From NCBI GenBank assembly GCA_002239105.1, contig MPNQ01000007.1:62001-126000 (forward strand): a DNA stretch of 64,000 bases, given 5' to 3'. This document shows, piece by piece, positions 17,830 through 26,910 of this stretch. The DNA comes from a marine group bacterium Sva0996 bin134 (GTDB taxonomy: Bacteria; Actinomycetota; Acidimicrobiia; Acidimicrobiales; Bin134). Made by a program: the position numbers and the translations under genes. Under the pieces are notes generated by a model. That model was not told the origin of the DNA, did not search any database, and saw nothing but the letters and a program-made list of their open reading frames with translations. The first letter of the stretch is position 1, and each line of letters opens with the position of its first letter.

Positions 17830-18891
17830 TCAGATCTGAGCGTCGCGGGGGTCCCAGCGCTCGCGGGCCTTGTCGCCCACCCGGTTGAGGGCGAACACGG
17901 TCATGAACATCACGATGCCGGGGACGAACACCAGGTGGGGATGGTCTTTGTAGTTCTCCTGGCCCGCCTCGATCATGTTGCCCCATGTGGGCTCGGGAGG
18001 CTGGATGCCCACCCCCAAGAAACTGAGGGAGGCCTCGGCCACGATTAGCACCGCGGTCACCAAGAAGGCGTACGACACCATGGGCAGCGCCACGTTGGGC
18101 ATCAGCTCCCGGAAAATGACGCGCCTGTCTCCCGATCCCATGGCCTTGGCCGCCAATACGAATTCTCGCTGGGCGAAGGTCAGGGTGTTGGCCCGGGCTA
18201 ATCGGATGTAGGTGGGAATACCCAAAAGGGAGAGCTCCAGGGCCATGGTCCACTGGTTCTGGGTGAACACCGTGGCCATGGCCACCAGCAGGATCAGCGG
18301 AGGAAAGGCCAGCAAGGAGTCGGCCAAAATGCCCACCCCGCTGTCCAGCGTCCCTCGGAAGTAGCCGGCGGCGATGCCGATTATTCCCCCGATCAACAAG
18401 CCGATGGCCACCGCGCCCAAGCTGATGATCAGCGACGTCCGAGCCCCCCACATGACCCCGCCCAAGATGTCGAGTGCTTGGGAATTGGTTCCTAGGGGAT
18501 GCTCGGAGAACAGGTCGGGTCGGAGCCGGACGGTTCCGCCAATCGTGTTCTTCACCAACTTGGACTCATTCAGCGGCAGCCACGCCACCGTGATGGCTGA
18601 CAGCCCGATCAAGACCAGCCAGAACCCCGACAGCCAGGCCGAAGTGTCAAAGCTCGACCCCCAGCGTCTCTGGCACAGGGCATCCAAGCCGAAGTACCCA
18701 CCCACGATTCCCGCCAGCACCAAGAACACCCTGATCTCGGCGGTCACGTCGTTGAGCACCATGGTGCCCACAAAGATCGCCGCAATGCCGATTGGCAGCA
18801 GCGGCCACAGCCAAAACGGCCGAGGCTCGGCGCTGCGGGCCCGGACCTCCGGCTCGCCTTGGGCGATGGTTCCCAATGCCGCCTCAGACAC
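17830..18891 (-). CDS. ABC transporter permease, DppC/OppC type (system 1)
   Basis: This is a membrane subunit of a peptide/nickel-type importer. The C-terminal two thirds hold the usual DppC core: GTNSQALDILGGVMWGARTSL, a GIAAGYFRG loop, and the EAA loop around EFVLAAKAMGSGDRRVIFRELMPN cut across residues near 225. The N-terminus is longer than in standard DppC and adds about three hydrophobic segments before the core. The start overlaps the upstream permease gene by 8 bases. The final residues (RWDPRDAQI) match the usual family ending. No ATPase gene follows. Confidence 0.9.
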   Translation of the reverse strand: MSEAALGTIAQGEPEVRARSAEPRPFWLWPLLPIGIAAIFVGTMVLNDVTAEIRVFLVLAGIVGGYFGLDALCQRRWGSSFDTSAWLSGFWLVLIGLSAITVAWLPLNESKLVKNTIGGTVRLRPDLFSEHPLGTNSQALDILGGVMWGARTSLIISLGAVAIGLLIGGIIGIAAGYFRGTLDSGVGILADSLLAFPPLILLVAMATVFTQNQWTMALELSLLGIPTYIRLARANTLTFAQREFVLAAKAMGSGDRRVIFRELMPNVALPMVSYAFLVTAVLIVAEASLSFLGVGIQPPEPTWGNMIEAGQENYKDHPHLVFVPGIVMFMTVFALNRVGDKARERWDPRDAQI

Positions 18892-20011
18892 GGCCTCGCC
18901 TGATTCTCGGGTCGAGGTACTGATAGGAGATGTCGATGATGGCGTTCAACAGCACATAGCCCACCGCCAGCACCAGCACCCCCCCCTGCACAATGGTGAA
19001 GTTCTTGGGGATCACGCCGGTACCAACGATCAGCTTGCCCAACCCATCCAAGCCGAAGATCGTCTCGATGATGACCGTGCCGCCGATGAGCCGGCCCAGC
19101 GTGATTCCCGCCACAGTGATGAGGGAGAAAGACGACGGCCGAAGCGCATCACGGAACAAAATCCGCCATGTCGGCATGCCCTTGGCCCGGGCGGACAGCA
19201 CAAATTGCTCTTGCAGGGTCGAGAGCATGTCGGCCCGCAACAGCCGGGTGAACACCGCGATCTCACTCAGGGCCAAAGCCAGCGCCGGCAGGAACAGAGA
19301 CCGGATCTGCTCCCGCCAGTTGTCGTCGTAGCGGTGGGAGGCGGTGCGGGGGAAGTCGGGCCACTGGACGAAGATCCACATCATTAGTCCTGCCACCACC
19401 AAAGTGGCGAGGCCATAGCCCGCCCAGCCCGACAGGTCGGAGCGGTCTTCTAGCAGTCGTTTGATCGCCAGATGGGCCAATCTCAAAACGATCAGCCCGA
19501 CGCCCACCACCCACAGATAGCGGGGGATGGACTCCCGGAACACAAAGAAGAAGATGAACAGGAGGCCGGCAAGAAATGTCGGCACCGAGATGAAGCCGAA
19601 CATGGTGCCGCTCACCAACCGGTCTACCCGAGTTCCGGCCGCCTGGGCCGACCACACCCCCAAGAAGATGGCGATGGTGAACGACATGCCCAACGCCATG
19701 GCCGACAAGCGCAGAGTGGGTCCAACGCTGCGCTGGAGCAGGTCTGTAACCGGCTCATTGGGAGAGCGCAACGACAGACCCAAGTCGCCGCTCAGCGCAC
19801 CGCTCAGCCAGTCCACATAGCGCTCGGTGATGGGTTTATCCAGGCCCAGCGACTTTCTGACCGCCTCCAGATCCTCAATCGTGGCATCAGTGCCCAGCAT
19901 GTTCGCGGCCGGGTCGCCGGGAATCAGATCGATCAAGAAGAAGGTGGCCAAGGAAACGAGGAAGAGCACCGGTACAAGTCGGACCAGCTTCAAGCCGACC
20001 ACTCGTAGCAC
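18884..20011 (-). CDS. ABC transporter permease, DppB/OppB type (system 1)
   Basis: This inner-membrane subunit has the family N-terminus, with a first membrane helix and the DLIPGDPAANMLG motif. The EAA loop follows at QFVLSARAKGMPTWRILFRDALRP. At 375 aa it is about 60 residues longer than its paralogue at 25844-26797. The extra part (about residues 170-225) carries two further hydrophobic stretches between the third and fourth core helices. It lies 53 bases after the binding protein gene and overlaps the DppC-type gene. Confidence 0.9.
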   Translation of the reverse strand: MLRVVGLKLVRLVPVLFLVSLATFFLIDLIPGDPAANMLGTDATIEDLEAVRKSLGLDKPITERYVDWLSGALSGDLGLSLRSPNEPVTDLLQRSVGPTLRLSAMALGMSFTIAIFLGVWSAQAAGTRVDRLVSGTMFGFISVPTFLAGLLFIFFFVFRESIPRYLWVVGVGLIVLRLAHLAIKRLLEDRSDLSGWAGYGLATLVVAGLMMWIFVQWPDFPRTASHRYDDNWREQIRSLFLPALALALSEIAVFTRLLRADMLSTLQEQFVLSARAKGMPTWRILFRDALRPSSFSLITVAGITLGRLIGGTVIIETIFGLDGLGKLIVGTGVIPKNFTIVQGGVLVLAVGYVLLNAIIDISYQYLDPRIRRGRV

Positions 20012-20064
20012 GGTGCTCTTCCTCGCCTTAGAGCTTCAGTTGCTCAGCAATGCTCCCTTCGAGC

Positions 20065-21921
20065 TCAGTTCTCGATGTAGGCGTCGCCGAACAGGAAGAT
20101 GGTGGCGCCAGCTCGCTGGACGCCCTTGATGTTGTCGGCGAGGGCAAGGCCTTCCTCGGTGACCGAGTAGATCATGGCCGGCAAGTGGTCCTTCCAGACA
20201 CACTGAACACCAGCCAATGCGGCCCGCTGATCCTCAACGTTCACCGCCCCGTACATCGCCTCTAGCGCAGCGTCCATGTCGGGGCTGGCGAACGCCATCC
20301 GGTTAGACCCGCTTTCCGAATGGAGGTTGTCACTGAGCGAGGCAACCCAAGTGGCGCCGTCGGCATTGAAGCCCCAACCGGCCATCTCGTAGTCGGCCTG
20401 GATGATGACTCGAGGAATAAGCACTGTGGTAACCGGGCCGAGGGCAACTTCGACATCGAATCCGGCTGCTTCCAGCATTCCCTCAACCGCCTGGGCGATT
20501 TCGGGGCCGGGATCGGTGTCGGCGTGTACCAGGAACAGGGAACCGTCCCAACCGGTTTCAGCCTTCACCTCTTCCACCAATGCCTCGGCAGCATCGGGAT
20601 CGTAGGCCGGCTCTTGGTCGGCACATTCCTGCAACTCGGGCGACCACAACGACGTGCCCTCAGCAGCCACGCCATTGGTGGTCCTGAGCTTGCCCTCAAA
20701 GGCCCGCTCATTGATGATATCCCGGTTGATGGCGTGGTGAGCGGCCTGGCGGACCCTCAGGTCGGCGCCCATGCTGTCGGCCCCCCGAACTCCATGGTTG
20801 AACAGGAACAGGCCACCAATGTTCTGAGGTTCGGAGCTCAACACGGTGCCGGCCTCACGGGCTTCGGCGAAGACCCGAGGATCACGCAGGAAGGCGGCAT
20901 TGAAGTCGCCGGCCTGGAACGCCTCCCAGTTGGCCACCGAGCTGCCCGGGAAGGTGAACTCGATCTCCTCGATGCACACCGGGCCGCCCCAGTAGCTGTC
21001 TCGGGCTTGCAGCACAGTGCGTACGTTGGGCTCCACCTCGGCCACCTCATAGGGACCGAAGCTGGCGGAGTTGACCAGATCAGGACTGAGCGCCATCCGA
21101 TTGCGAACCAGCCGGGCCGCACTGGTCTCCTCGGTGGCGTTGGCCGCCTCTTCGTCCAGAAGCTGGGCGATGATTCTCGGGTTCACGATCATGCCGGGCT
21201 CATCGCCCAACAAGGTGTGGAAGGTGCCCCACGCCCGATGGAGTCGGAAGATGACGGTGCTGTCGTCGGGAACCTCAGTGTTGTCGAAGTCGATGATGGC
21301 CACCGAGCCAGCCGCCCGGTTGTTCATGCCGTCGCCTCGACTGTCGAAGTACCGGAGCATCGAATCGACCACGTCCTGAGCCACGAAGGCATCGCCGTTG
21401 CCGTAGGTGATGCCCGAGCGGATCTTCAAGGTCCACTCGGTGAAGTCATCATTGGGGGTCAGCGACTCCGCGGCCCGGCCGTGGGACACACCAGTCGCCG
21501 GGTCGAACGTCATCAAGACGTCCCAAACGTTCACCAGCTGGGTTCCGCCCACCAGCGCGCCGCTGCTGGCCGTTGGGTCCATGTTGGCGTTGGGCGAGAA
21601 CACCGCGTAGTCAACTTTGGTGCCCGGCACAGTGGCCTCGCAGGGAGCCATCATCTCCTCTTCTGCGGGAGGCTCTTCGCCGTCGTCAGCAGGCTCGGGT
21701 GCCGGCTCATCCCCATCGTCGTCAGCGGGGGCCGTGGCCGGCTCATCCCCATCGTCGTCAGCGGGGGCCGTGGCCGGCTCATCCCCATCGTCGTCCGGCT
21801 GGGCGGGTGCCGGCTCGTCTGGGCCAGTGGTCACCCCATCGTCATCGTCGTTGCCGCAGGCCGCGGCCACCAGGCCAAAGACCATTAGTAACGCCAATAG
21901 CTTCAAAAGCCAGGAACGCAT
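20065..21921 (-). CDS. ABC transporter substrate-binding lipoprotein, peptide family (system 1)
   Basis: This 618-aa protein is an SBP family 5 receptor. It has a signal peptide with lipobox VAAAC (Cys about residue 22). An acidic, Pro/Ala-rich linker of about 70 residues with three repeats of PADDDGDEPA-type units follows. The ligand-binding body contains ESLTPNDDFTEWTLKIRSG and AAHHAINRD. The start ATG at 21921 is preceded by GAGGGGG with a 7-base spacer. The gene heads an SBP-DppB-DppC operon with no ATPases. The ligand is probably an oligopeptide, but family 5 also binds nickel chelates and other solutes. Confidence 0.9.
   Translation of the reverse strand: MRSWLLKLLALLMVFGLVAAACGNDDDDGVTTGPDEPAPAQPDDDGDEPATAPADDDGDEPATAPADDDGDEPAPEPADDGEEPPAEEEMMAPCEATVPGTKVDYAVFSPNANMDPTASSGALVGGTQLVNVWDVLMTFDPATGVSHGRAAESLTPNDDFTEWTLKIRSGITYGNGDAFVAQDVVDSMLRYFDSRGDGMNNRAAGSVAIIDFDNTEVPDDSTVIFRLHRAWGTFHTLLGDEPGMIVNPRIIAQLLDEEAANATEETSAARLVRNRMALSPDLVNSASFGPYEVAEVEPNVRTVLQARDSYWGGPVCIEEIEFTFPGSSVANWEAFQAGDFNAAFLRDPRVFAEAREAGTVLSSEPQNIGGLFLFNHGVRGADSMGADLRVRQAAHHAINRDIINERAFEGKLRTTNGVAAEGTSLWSPELQECADQEPAYDPDAAEALVEEVKAETGWDGSLFLVHADTDPGPEIAQAVEGMLEAAGFDVEVALGPVTTVLIPRVIIQADYEMAGWGFNADGATWVASLSDNLHSESGSNRMAFASPDMDAALEAMYGAVNVEDQRAALAGVQCVWKDHLPAMIYSVTEEGLALADNIKGVQRAGATIFLFGDAYIEN
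21704..21795. repeat. 36-bp tandem repeat, about 2.5 copies, in the binding-protein linker
   Basis: Two exact 36-base units (21704-21739, 21740-21775) and a partial third lie in frame inside the system 1 binding protein. Each unit codes for 12 acidic residues of the membrane-proximal linker, so copy number changes would alter linker length without breaking the frame. Confidence 0.85.
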
Positions 21922-22062
21922 TTCAATTCCCCCTCATCGGTTGTGGTGCCGACACTCTAGGGAAACTGGGCTTTCGGGGCAACAATGGCGCCCTGCCTCT
22001 CACCACCGTGGACAGGCGGCGCACACTGGGGCCCTAGGCGAGGACCGTGTCGACGAACTCTC

Positions 22063-22863
22063 TCATGACGGCGGGCTTACTTCATGAGCGACGGCGGCGG
22101 CAAAAGCCTTCGTTCCGATATCCTCCAAGCACCAGGCTGTATCAGGGATTTGCGAAAACTGGCAAATACACCTGGTCGCCCCACGGCGCATGTCTTCTGG
22201 GATCTCCAATTCTGAGACTTTCATGGAAAGGCCCTTGCCATAGGCTTTCACCAGAGCCTCTTTGATCGTCCAAGACCGAAAGAAGGCATAGAGCTGCTGG
22301 CACCCGTCAAGCGATTCCAATTCAGCCTTCTCTCGCGGGCTGAACACGCCTTCGATTAGATTCTCAAGATTTCGACGAGGAGCTCGCTCCTCAACATCTA
22401 CTCCTAGGCGACCCGTGGGAGCCACGGCAATCAACCCGTGGTTGCCGCTGTGGCTCACATTGAAGCTGATGGAGGCGGGCAGGCCGTCAACCAGGGCGAA
22501 GGGCTTGCCGTGGTTGGCGGCCTGGAACGCCAACGACTCGTTTGGGCAACCGATCTGGCGGCAGAGGATGGCACGGAGCGCGGCGCGGCACAGCACATAG
22601 CGCCTTTGGGCAACTGGGGACTGAAAGCGCTGCCAACGTGAGTGCTCTTCCCCGTCAAGCCACGCCAGAGCTTCGGCTTCGCGCCCTTGATCGGGAATCA
22701 GGTCGACGTGGACTACGGCAATATCACCGATGCTTTTGAACGGGTCCCACCAGCAATCTGTGTCGCTCATCAACCAGCGGATTCGTCGGTGATGGCCCTG
22801 ATCCGCTCTTCGGTGGAAGACATCGATTTGCTCCTTTGCAACAAATGAATAGCGAGAAGTCAT
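22063..22863 (-). CDS. 4'-phosphopantetheinyl transferase, Sfp type
   Basis: It transfers phosphopantetheine from CoA to a carrier protein. FNVSHSGNHGLIAVA (about residues 139-153), GVDVEE (about 159-164) and WTIKEALVKAYGKGL (about 208-222) are the three family motifs with the metal-binding Asp/Glu residues. The length of 266 aa is at the upper end of the family. The ATG at 22863 has an AAGGAG ribosome site five bases upstream, which supports this start over the internal Met at 22770. No carrier-protein, polyketide or non-ribosomal peptide genes are in the window, so its client lies elsewhere. Confidence 0.9.
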   Translation of the reverse strand: MTSRYSFVAKEQIDVFHRRADQGHHRRIRWLMSDTDCWWDPFKSIGDIAVVHVDLIPDQGREAEALAWLDGEEHSRWQRFQSPVAQRRYVLCRAALRAILCRQIGCPNESLAFQAANHGKPFALVDGLPASISFNVSHSGNHGLIAVAPTGRLGVDVEERAPRRNLENLIEGVFSPREKAELESLDGCQQLYAFFRSWTIKEALVKAYGKGLSMKVSELEIPEDMRRGATRCICQFSQIPDTAWCLEDIGTKAFAAAVAHEVSPPS

Positions 22864-22882
22864 TCATTCTCCTTAGACAGGC

Positions 22883-23966
22883 CTAGGCCCCGCCTTTGAC
22901 CTGAACCGTAACGATATCCAAGCCGTGGTACTTCTGATGTTGGACAGACGACGCAAAGTGCCTCAGTAGGCGAAGCGAGATCTCGCCCTCCTCAAGTCCC
23001 TCGGTTTCCTCGCTCAAGTAGGCCAGTCGGTCTTCGAGGTTCTCCTCGTCGAACACCGCCAAGAACTCCAACTCCACGGTGTCGGCTTCAAGATGGGCCA
23101 CAACGATCAACCGGGGCAGGTCCTCGGCGATTTGGAGTTCCTCGGACTGCAAGAGGCTCATCAACGTCTCCTCGCCGGCCAAGCGCAGCCACTGGCCGGA
23201 AGCCTCACTCCAGCCCATCTGAGAAGTCAGCCCTCGAAGTTCCTCCCAGCAAGTCGGCAAAGATGGTCTGGTTGTCCAGCCCCACGCCCAGCGAGAACGC
23301 AATCCCCACCACCATCGCCTTTTGGGCATCGAGGCCGTCTTGCACAACCGTGCGTCCGCCGCTCACAAAGAGCAGCGCTATGGCCGTCAACAAGTAGGCG
23401 GCCATGACCGGACTGGGCAAGGTGAGCAAAAAGGCGGTCAGCTTGGGCAGAAAGGCCAGCGCCAGCAGTACGCCGCCAATGACGTAGCCGATGCGGCGAG
23501 CGGCCACGCCGGTGAACCCGATAAGCGACACGCTGGTACCCGAATAGACGGAGTTGGGAGGAGTTCCGAAAATGCCGGCCGCCAAGATGCCGAGCCCGTT
23601 GGTGTTGAGAGAGCCCTGGACCAGCCGGAAGTCGGGAACTCGAGGCCGGTTCCACGAGACCTGCTGTATGGCCACGCTATCGCTGACGTTCTTGACCCCG
23701 CCGGCCAGCGTCACCACCACGAAGGCAGGCAGCAGCGACCAGAAGCTCGCCCCTGGGGTCAGATCGAATCCGGGAAACCCGGCGGAGGAACGGCAGCCAC
23801 AAGGCCAGCACCAGGTAGAACAGCGACGCCACCACGGTGAGGCTGGCCAGCAGCTCCGGCCCTCCCTCGGCCAGCGCCAGCGCCAGCACCACACCCTGAA
23901 CCCGGCTATGGCGGCAACAGCCGGAGGACAGCGCTGGTCAGGCTCGTATCGAATGTTGTCGCTCAT
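22883..23966 (-). pseudogene. NCS2 (xanthine/uracil) permease pseudogene with C-terminal ATPase-like domain
   Basis: Pieces of an NCS2 nucleobase permease are scattered over three frames. From 23966 the first frame gives NIRYEPDQRCPPAVAAIAGF. A base loss near 23888 moves to a second frame (VVLALALAEGGPELL and a membrane helix). After LPFLRRV the first frame resumes with FPGFDLTPGASFW and runs on through DSVAIQQVSW to DNQTIFADLLGG. Near 23250 it shifts to a third frame, which ends with SLRLLRHFASSVQHQKYHG, like the C-terminus of a histidine-kinase-type ATPase fold. Membrane segments expected between these pieces are missing, so there are internal deletions as well as frameshifts. It is a decaying gene rather than a single sequencing error. 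Confidence 0.8.
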
Positions 23967-23985
23967 GTGGGGTGCTTTTAGTTAT

Positions 23986-24013
23986 GACTATGGTTACACC
24001 ATGGTCGTATAAT
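23986..24013 (+). promoter_or_regulatory. Promoter and putative operator of the Phd/PIN toxin-antitoxin operon
   Basis: A perfect TATAAT lies at 24008-24013 with a TGACTA-like -35 seventeen bases before it. Between and over them is an imperfect inverted repeat (gactatgg at 23986-23993, ccatggtc at 23999-24006). This is the layout expected for autorepression by the antitoxin, which is known for this class; here it is inferred. Confidence 0.5.
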
Positions 24014-24035
24014 GTCCATGGCCCTAGGAGGAACA

Positions 24036-24338
24036 ATGACTAGTTCATCAGCCGAGCAAATCATCGCTGCCGGCGATTTTAAGGCCAAGTGCTTGGCCCT
24101 AATGGACAGAGTGCGGGATGAGGGGGTGGAGTTCACTATCACCAAATACGGCCACCCCATTGCCCGCCTCGTGCCATGCGAACCAATACGAGAGGTACCC
24201 ACACTGAGAGGCATGGGCCGAGGCCAAATCGTCATCCACGGCGACTTGACCGAACCGACTTTCGGAGATGATCCAGTAGAGGAGATTGTGGACAGCTGGG
24301 ATGCCCTACACAGCGTCGATTCCGACAAGACAAACTGA
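24036..24338 (+). CDS. Antitoxin, Phd/YefM family
   Basis: This is a small antitoxin paired with the PIN toxin that follows. The start was set at ATG 24036 because it has an AGGAGG ribosome site five bases upstream; an in-frame ATG at 24012 overlaps the -10 element and cannot be the start. The 100-aa product shows the Phd/YefM fold pattern: AGDFKAKCLALMDRV (helix after the first strand) and FTITKYGHPIARLVP (the strand pair). The C-terminal acidic tail would wrap the toxin. Its stop overlaps the toxin start (TGATG). Confidence 0.88.
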   Translation: MTSSSAEQIIAAGDFKAKCLALMDRVRDEGVEFTITKYGHPIARLVPCEPIREVPTLRGMGRGQIVIHGDLTEPTFGDDPVEEIVDSWDALHSVDSDKTN

Positions 24339-24742
24339 TGCTGATCGCGGACACCCACATTCTGCTGTGGGAACTGAGCGACAAGGAAGATGTTCCAACC
24401 GTGGTCAGCGGAGCGATCCAAGACGCACTTGCCTCGTCCGAATTGGCTGTGTCGACAGCTACCTACTGGGAGCTTGGAGAGCTTCTGCGCAAGGGCAGGG
24501 TGGAACTGGGCGAGGGCTTGAGAACCTGGCGCTCGCGTCTTCGAGATAGTGGTATCCATGAGCTGTTCATCGACACAGAGATTGCCCTGCGAGCCGTAGA
24601 GCTGCGAAACCAAGCAGCACCCAACGATGCTGCCGACCGATTCATCATGGCCACCGCTCTCACTCGCAACGCGGTGCTTGTCACCGCCGACCAGGAGATT
24701 CTCGCCTGGAAAGGCCCCCTCGATTGCATAAACGCGACCTGA
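24338..24742 (+). CDS. Toxin, VapC-like PIN-domain ribonuclease
   Basis: PIN toxins are metal-dependent ribonucleases. The acidic residues of the active site are visible: Asp5 in ADTHILLWEL, Glu in TYWELGEL near residue 44, Asp in NDAADRFIMATAL near 98 and Asp in TADQEIL near 117. The 134-aa length is normal. Translation is coupled to the antitoxin by a TGATG overlap. The pair lies between two peptide-importer operons, beside a decayed permease gene, consistent with a later insertion. Confidence 0.9.
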   Translation: MLIADTHILLWELSDKEDVPTVVSGAIQDALASSELAVSTATYWELGELLRKGRVELGEGLRTWRSRLRDSGIHELFIDTEIALRAVELRNQAAPNDAADRFIMATALTRNAVLVTADQEILAWKGPLDCINAT

Positions 24743-24783
24743 CGACACTTCGGGTCACGATAGCTTGGGCCAGTGCCAGCAAA

Positions 24784-25851
24784 TTAGAGCTTGGCCTCGC
24801 GGGGGTCCCAAAGGCCTCGGAGGGATTCTCCGACGCGGTTTAGTGACAACACGGTAAGGAACATCATCACTCCGGGAACAAACACAATGTGGGGAGCCTT
24901 CTCCAGCAGATTCGGATCGCGGCCCTCCTGGATCATGTTGCCCCACGTCGGAGTGCTGATGGGATCGATGCCCACCCCCAAGAAGGCCAACGAGGTCTCG
25001 GCCACGATCAGCACCGCCACGATGATGAAGGCGTAGGAGGCCAACGGCAGTGCCACATTGGGCATGATCTCGCGAAATAGGATGCGGCCGTTGGACGCAC
25101 CCATTGACTTGGCCGCGGTGACGAACTCCCGAGCGGCGAAAGTCAGCGTGTTGGCCCGCGACAAGCGACCCACCGTGGGAATGCTTAATACCGATAGCGC
25201 GAGCGTGATAACGAGCACGCTGCCCCCGAATATGGCCACGATGGAAAACAGCAGGATCAGCGCAGGAAACGCCAAAATGGAATCAGTAATGATGTTGAAG
25301 GTTCCTTCGGTTGCCCCTCGAAAGTAGCCCGCAGACAAACCAATAACCGACCCAATCGCCAAGCCAATGCCCACAGCGCCCAATCCCACGATCAGGGAGA
25401 TTCGCGCCCCCCGAATGCTCTGGTTCATAACGCTCTTGCCCAGCCGATCGGTGCCCAGGGGCTCGTCGGTGGTGAACGACGGTGGCCGCTCCCGGTCTTC
25501 GAAGTCGGCTTCCAAGCTGTCGAACAGCCCGGCCACTTGCAAAAACACAAATAGCACCAGGATGAACAGCCAAGCCATCGAGATCCATACAGTTGGGTCG
25601 ACCCGGGAACCGAATGCTGCTCGGATCAGTTGCCCTACCCCGGTAAGGAGCCCATATATCCCTCCGAGGGCGAGGATCACCTGAAGCCAGGCAACGCTGT
25701 CGTAGGTAACCAAGAGCTGTATCAGCAGCAGGGCCAGCCCGATGACCAGTCGGGCGCTTCCTTCCCTGGCCAGGCGAACGCGACGACCTCGCTCGGGATC
25801 GATGACTTCCTGGGCCGCAGGCTCGGTGATGACACCAGTGTTGTCAGCCAC
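24784..25851 (-). CDS. ABC transporter permease, DppC/OppC type (system 2)
   Basis: This paralogue of the gene at 17830-18891 shares its extended N-terminus with extra hydrophobic segments and its ending (LWDPREAKL). Core motifs include LGTDRLGKSVMNQSIRGAR, GLSAGYFRG and the EAA loop EFVTAAKSMGASNGRILFR. It overlaps the DppB-type gene by 8 bases. The shared extra N-terminus shows that the two systems stem from one ancestor rather than from separate imports. No ATPase gene follows. Confidence 0.9.
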   Translation of the reverse strand: MADNTGVITEPAAQEVIDPERGRRVRLAREGSARLVIGLALLLIQLLVTYDSVAWLQVILALGGIYGLLTGVGQLIRAAFGSRVDPTVWISMAWLFILVLFVFLQVAGLFDSLEADFEDRERPPSFTTDEPLGTDRLGKSVMNQSIRGARISLIVGLGAVGIGLAIGSVIGLSAGYFRGATEGTFNIITDSILAFPALILLFSIVAIFGGSVLVITLALSVLSIPTVGRLSRANTLTFAAREFVTAAKSMGASNGRILFREIMPNVALPLASYAFIIVAVLIVAETSLAFLGVGIDPISTPTWGNMIQEGRDPNLLEKAPHIVFVPGVMMFLTVLSLNRVGESLRGLWDPREAKL

Positions 25852-26797
25852 GTCTAATCCTCGGATCTAGAAGCGCGTATGTGATCTCCACCAGCATGTT
25901 CAACAGGATGTAGGCCACCGCCACCACCAGCACTAGTCCTTGCAGAACCACCAGATCGTTGCCGGTAATGGAGTCGACCATCTTGAGCCCCATCCCCGGG
26001 AGTTGGAACAGCACTTCGATGATGACGGTGCCGCCGATAAGCCGACCGGTGCTCACCCCCGCCAAAGTGATGAGTGAGAATGACGAAGGCCGCAGGGCGT
26101 GGCGGAACAATACGTGGGCGGGAGACATGCCCTTGGCTCGGGCCGTCAGCACGAAGTCGTTTTGAAGCGTGGCCATCATGTCGGCCCGCAACAACCGCTG
26201 GAACACGGCAATCTCGGTCAGAGATAACGCGATTACCGGCATGATCAGGCGACGGGAATGGTCCCACCAGTCCCACTCAGTAAGCCGGGTCCACCCCTGG
26301 GGCGGCAACAAGTCGAGTTGGTTGAACAGAATGAAGATCAAAAGGATGCCGACCAGAAACTGGGGCAAGGAGATAGCGGCAAATGATGCCGAGTTCAACG
26401 CTCGGTCGACTCTGCGTCCCGCCCTATAGGCGGCATACACCCCCAGCGGAATAGCCAGAATCAGTGCCAGAGCCTGGGCCACCACTGTCAATTCCAGGGT
26501 GATGGGTAGCCGCTGTCGAATGGTGTCTGACACTTTCAGACCGTGGGTCCTTACCGACTCGCCCAGATCGCCGGTAACCGCATCGCCCAGCCACTTTCCG
26601 TAGCGCACGATGACGTTTTCGTCGAGCCGAAGCTCCCGATTGACCAACTCCCGGGCGGCGGGCTCCTGGGCCCGCTCTTGTCCCAGTAGGCGAATAGTGG
26701 GATCACCGGGCAGCAGTTCCACATAGAAGGAGGAAAAGAAGCTCACAAGAAGCAGCACCGGAATAATCCGGATGATGGTGCGCCCGATGGTCTTCAA
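25844..26797 (-). CDS. ABC transporter permease, DppB/OppB type (system 2)
   Basis: This 317-aa permease has the standard DppB layout: a first helix, ELLPGDPTIRLLG, and the EAA loop DFVLTARAKGMSPAHVLFR. Unlike its paralogue in system 1 it lacks the two-helix insertion. It lies 113 bases after the binding protein gene, with a strong hairpin in that gap, and overlaps the DppC-type gene. It probably forms the channel with that protein. Confidence 0.92.
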   Translation of the reverse strand: MKTIGRTIIRIIPVLLLVSFFSSFYVELLPGDPTIRLLGQERAQEPAARELVNRELRLDENVIVRYGKWLGDAVTGDLGESVRTHGLKVSDTIRQRLPITLELTVVAQALALILAIPLGVYAAYRAGRRVDRALNSASFAAISLPQFLVGILLIFILFNQLDLLPPQGWTRLTEWDWWDHSRRLIMPVIALSLTEIAVFQRLLRADMMATLQNDFVLTARAKGMSPAHVLFRHALRPSSFSLITLAGVSTGRLIGGTVIIEVLFQLPGMGLKMVDSITGNDLVVLQGLVLVVAVAYILLNMLVEITYALLDPRIRRG

Positions 26798-26856
26798 CTT
26801 GCTGTCACCTCCCCCTGCACTTCAGCACGGCCCCATAGATGATGCCCGATAGAACA

Positions 26857-26887
26857 GGGGGTGGGCACGGGACCCGTGCCCACCCCC
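26857..26887. repeat. Perfect 15-bp inverted repeat (hairpin) between binding-protein and permease genes
   Basis: Arms gggggtgggcacggg (26857-26871) and its exact complement (26873-26887) are separated by one base and can be extended by agaac/gttct on the outside. On the coding (minus) strand no T-run follows, so it is more likely an RNA-stabilising or partial-attenuation hairpin. Such elements are common after binding-protein genes, where the receptor must be made in excess of the permeases. Confidence 0.75.
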
Positions 26888-26910
26888 TAGTTCTCAAATG
26901 AATTGCTCGG

